Assembly: GCA_033063855.1 (NCBI GenBank) | Contig: CP093831.1 | Coordinates: 20,336,001-20,400,000, forward strand | Reading direction: 5' to 3' | DNA length: 64,000 nucleotides | From: Smittia aterrima | Taxonomy: Eukaryota > Arthropoda > Insecta > Diptera > Chironomidae | Shown here: one piece after another, positions 61,148-64,000 of the stretch | Layout: each line of letters begins with the position of its first letter | Position numbering within the stretch: the first letter of the stretch is position 1 | Notes under the pieces: generated by a model | What the model was told of the DNA's origin: nothing | Databases searched by the model: none | What the model saw: only the letters and a program-made list of their open reading frames with translations | Position numbers and translations under genes: made by a program

Positions 61148-63226
61148 ATGAATTATAAATGTCATTTTCTGGTAGGTTTGTCACACGATGACCCCTCAAA
61201 GTTTAAAATGAAATGTTCGAAGAAAAAAATTCAAAGCGTGATAATGTGATCTAAGTTTTTGAGTGGAATTGAGCACTTTCATTTTAATTTATTATTCGTC
61301 CCACGCAAAAAGACGTTGAATAACTGTTATTTTACCCAGAAGTTTGTAAAGTAGAATTAAATAATGTCTTGTCCATTTACCTACTTTGAACCCGTTTTCA
61401 TTTCTCGTTCAAAAGAATATGATAAACAAGTTTCTCCATCTTGAGCTGAGGAATCTCGAAAAGTTATGGAACTGTAGTTAGATGAATAAAGAAATTATGA
61501 AGCAAGAATGAAAGAACAACCTGTTTTCTGGCTCACCTTGGCCTCGATTTCTCTTCTTTTACCAAAATATACAAAAGAAATTCTCCAACGCCCGCAAGAT
61601 TTTTTCGCGAAGACGTTCCGCTAATTGAAAATATTCTTCAGCAAATTTATTCAACATTCAACACATTTCTCATTCCCGTTTTTTCTTTTGTAGAACATCG
61701 TTTTACTGTTATCATCGTTTGCGAAAGCTAATGAGGTCGATGGTGAAGTCGAAAATCCTCCAGAAGGCTATTACGCATTCATTCAAGTAAGGAATTCAAA
61801 AAATGTCCTGCGATTAAAGTAGCAGTTGGTCGAACAGCTAAAATTTCCGGACTAATAACATTTTAACAATTGCAGTCACAATCGGCATTCCCTCCAACTG
61901 TTCGTCCGCCACCTTATCAACTTGATTCAAGGTAAGTTTTCTTATTTTATGTTCAGTTCTCGTGTACTCATGAAAGTGTTGAATTATTTAAATCTGCCTT
62001 TTATAATTCTGTCAACAGTGATTGTCCCGATCATCTGAATCAGAAGCCGTACGTATCAGCTAACAACTTATGTGGAGATCTCAATCGTGGCAAAATTCCT
62101 CGGAACCCAATGAGCCAGAATGTTATGCAGGAAATTTATCCTTTGTGAGTTTCTGATTTTTCAAATCAATTTTGGATAATTTAATTGAATTTTTTTTTAT
62201 AGTGAGTTGATTAGAAATCAAACATTAAAATTCTTGTCAAAGACGCTTCCTATTCTCAAAGCTGATGATACTTTGCCAAAGGTTACACAACTGGTGGAGA
62301 ATGATTTGATCGATGGAACCAATCAGCGAACATTCCAAGAAGGTGATGAAAGTGCACATGATTTGTATGAATATGAATCACAAATGAACGAAGAGCCGTC
62401 GAGAACAAAGCGTCAAGTTGATCCCAACAGAAACTCTAGAAAGTTCTGTGACGGTGGAGGTGTCTTCTGTGCTCTCTACCGTGCAATTCAAGGTGAACCA
62501 CTCAGTAGCCAGCTAATTGCTGAAAGACGAGAAGAAGTTGTAGGACAACCTCAAACACAATATCAGGGACCGCCGACTCCATGCCCAGCAAAGGTAATTA
62601 AACTATTAAAATTAGTAAAATGTATAATCAAAATGTTTTATCGTAGGTCGAATACGTTACACCAGTCTTCGCAAAGAACTTCCAAGGTAGTTGGCGATAT
62701 GTTGTTCAGATTCCGTACGAAGGATATTTCACACAAACAGTTGAAGTCACGAGATGTCTTCAAACAAAGTGTCATTACTTAGGTAAGCATTAAGTTTCAT
62801 GCAATAAATGTCATTACGCTTTTTTTTATTCAGATGGTGGTTGCTTAAGTTCGCCTCGCTGGCTTTCGATGCTGGTGGCAGAAATATTCTACCCAACATC
62901 AACAGAAGAATATCAAACGAGCACTGCGCCGCCGCTGCAAGACTTCCAGAAGTATCAGGAGTATCTTCAGAAACGAGCTGGCGTAGCATCTATTGAGACT
63001 GCAAAGAACAAACAGTCGCAAATTTGCGACGGGCATGACGAGATTGGTTGTTTTCAAATTCGTAAGTTTTTTTCCTTTTTGATTCTGCTTTTACATGACA
63101 CTAACTCGAATTAATATTTTAGGTCTCTATTACGACTGGTTCCTCGTTCCTGGGTCTTGCAAGTGTTGGAGACCGGATTATTTCGCGAAGTATGTGAAAA
63201 AACGGCCAGTCACTCCAGAACTTTAA
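61148..63226 (+). CDS. Spätzle-family neurotrophin (Spz3/Spz4 type)
   Basis: Secreted cystine-knot ligand for Toll-family receptors, acting in neuromuscular or immune signalling depending on paralog. Exons are 61148-61171, 61694-61786, 61876-61931, 62019-62144, 62203-62593, 62647-62782, 62834-63061 and 63123-63226, giving 385 aa. The 24-nt first exon is inferred; joined to exon 2 it yields a good signal peptide (MNYKCHFLNIVLLLSSFAKA). A pro-region follows with CGDLNRGKIPRNP, then a furin site SRTKRQ near residue 200. The mature domain starts around TPCPAKVEYVTPVFAKNFQG. It continues WRYVVQIPYEGYFTQTVEV, CHYLDGGCLSSPRWLSMLVA, QICDGHDEIGCFQIRLYYDW and FLVPGSCKCWRPDYF, carrying eight or more cysteines. 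Paralog choice between Spz3 and Spz4 needs a tree. Confidence 0.85.
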
Positions 63227-63339
63227 AAAATAATTTAAAATAAGCTTATTTTTTACAACTTTTTTTATTCAATGAAATACAAAATTAATGATAAGAGATG
63301 TTAAGTTTGCTTAGACTCGAAATTTCTCCAGTCCATACT
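63227..63339. terminator. Convergent 3' ends of Spätzle gene and Orc1
   Basis: Only 113 bp separate the two stop codons. A minus-strand AATAAA near 63262-63275 fits Orc1 3' processing; AT-rich TTTAAAATAAGC near 63233 may serve the Spätzle gene. Confidence 0.4.
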
Positions 63340-64000
63340 CTAATGACTTTGATTGCGCAATTGAGTTGCAAAATAGAAATCGTCGGGAGAGATGTTAAGC
63401 AATATCTTTTGATAAATGTCTGTGCGTGTGTGTTCGCATATCAAAAGACGACAAGATCCGAGACGACTAGAGATCTGCAATGCCATACTTGCTGTAATAA
63501 GTTGAAGACCGTTGAGAGTAGCGAGAGCCTTAAGTTGGTTATAGACTCCTCGAAAAATAACTTCTTCGATTCCTGTTCGCTCCACTTCGATACAAACTGC
63601 TTGCAAGAAGAGTTTCTCCATCTTAGAGCATGCTTTGATTGCTCGAACTTTCGTACTTGAGATCATTTCATTCAGTGCTTGTTGAATGTTATCCATCAAC
63701 ACCGAATTGTCTTCTGAATTAACTTCAGCGATTTCTGATGCTCTACGGCAAATATCCAAAGCTCTGCGAGCATCTCCTGATAGTGCAGCTACTTTTCTTG
63801 AAATCAATTGAATACCATCGCTGCTAAAAGTTGACAAACCAGTGAGTCTTGATGTGACAATCTCTTGAAGTTGTCTGAATGAATACGGTTGGAAAGTCAA
63901 TCGAGTTAATCCTAATCGTGAAGCGACTTTTCCCATGAAGACTCTTTCGGGCAAATCCATAGTGTTTGCTATGGTTACAACAACGAGTTTAGATCCATTA
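63340..64000 (-). CDS. Orc1: Origin recognition complex subunit 1, C-terminal part (cut by window edge)
   Basis: AAA+ ATPase of the origin recognition complex that marks replication origins and loads MCM2-7. The visible part is a single open frame of about 220 codons ending at 63340; it continues past position 64000. Conserved Orc1 blocks are KLVVVTIANTMDLPERVFMG, SRLGLTRLTFQPYSFRQLQE and RKVAALSGDARRALDICRRA (sensor-2 arginine region), followed by a C-terminal winged-helix region (FLQAVCIEVERTGIEEVIF; VYNQLKALATLNGL). The Walker A/B and BAH parts lie outside the window. The ATG at 63960 is internal, not the start. Confidence 0.93.
   Translation of the reverse strand, partial: NGSKLVVVTIANTMDLPERVFMGKVASRLGLTRLTFQPYSFRQLQEIVTSRLTGLSTFSSDGIQLISRKVAALSGDARRALDICRRASEIAEVNSEDNSVLMDNIQQALNEMISSTKVRAIKACSKMEKLFLQAVCIEVERTGIEEVIFRGVYNQLKALATLNGLQLITASMALQISSRLGSCRLLICEHTRTDIYQKILLNISPDDFYFATQLRNQSH

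Overview
The window is AT-rich eukaryotic DNA. Most introns are 50-60 nt with clean GT-AG borders. Gene content (pasha, Hr51/unfulfilled, neuronal synaptobrevin, a Spätzle-family ligand, split mei-217/mei-218) points to an insect, and the paired meiotic MCM genes point to a fly. The compact layout and divergence from Drosophila suggest a nematoceran such as a midge, but the species is not determined. Exon borders below were built by hand from splice signals, reading phase and protein continuity. Every complete model has a total coding length divisible by three.

Layout, left to right. 0.6-2.9 kb (+): pasha. 3.3-5.7 kb (+): a secreted ADAMTS-like metalloprotease with a TATA promoter. 6.7-22.3 kb (+): a complete 17-exon axonemal dynein beta heavy chain. 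22.5-23.4 kb (-): an unrecognised charged protein. 23.9-24.7 kb (+): a Nudix/DIPP enzyme. 25.2-28.6 kb (-): neuronal synaptobrevin, with three tandem alternative 'membrane anchor + proline-rich tail' cassettes. 30.4-36.9 kb (-): nuclear receptor Hr51/unf. 37-40 kb: mostly non-coding. 40.0-42.9 kb (-): UNC-5 netrin receptor without a death domain. 44.5-46.5 kb (-): an RBM45-type RNA-binding protein. 46.9-52.7 kb (-): Integrator subunit 1, head-to-head with PIGG (53.1-56.2 kb, +). 56.5-57.8 kb (+): a MATH-BTB protein ending in a ubiquitin-like domain. 58.0-60.8 kb (+): mei-217 and mei-218, whose reading frames are 2 nt apart. 61.1-63.2 kb (+): a Spätzle-family neurotrophin. 63.3 kb to the edge (-): the 3' end of Orc1.

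The most interesting items are the MATH-BTB-ubiquitin fusion, the duplicated synaptobrevin anchor cassettes, the probable dicistronic meiotic MCM pair, the UNC-5 without a death domain, and a nearly identical intron segment shared by the neighbouring, unrelated metalloprotease and dynein genes.

No tRNA, rRNA, CRISPR array or intact transposon was recognised. Functions rest on family recognition by eye. No database search was run.
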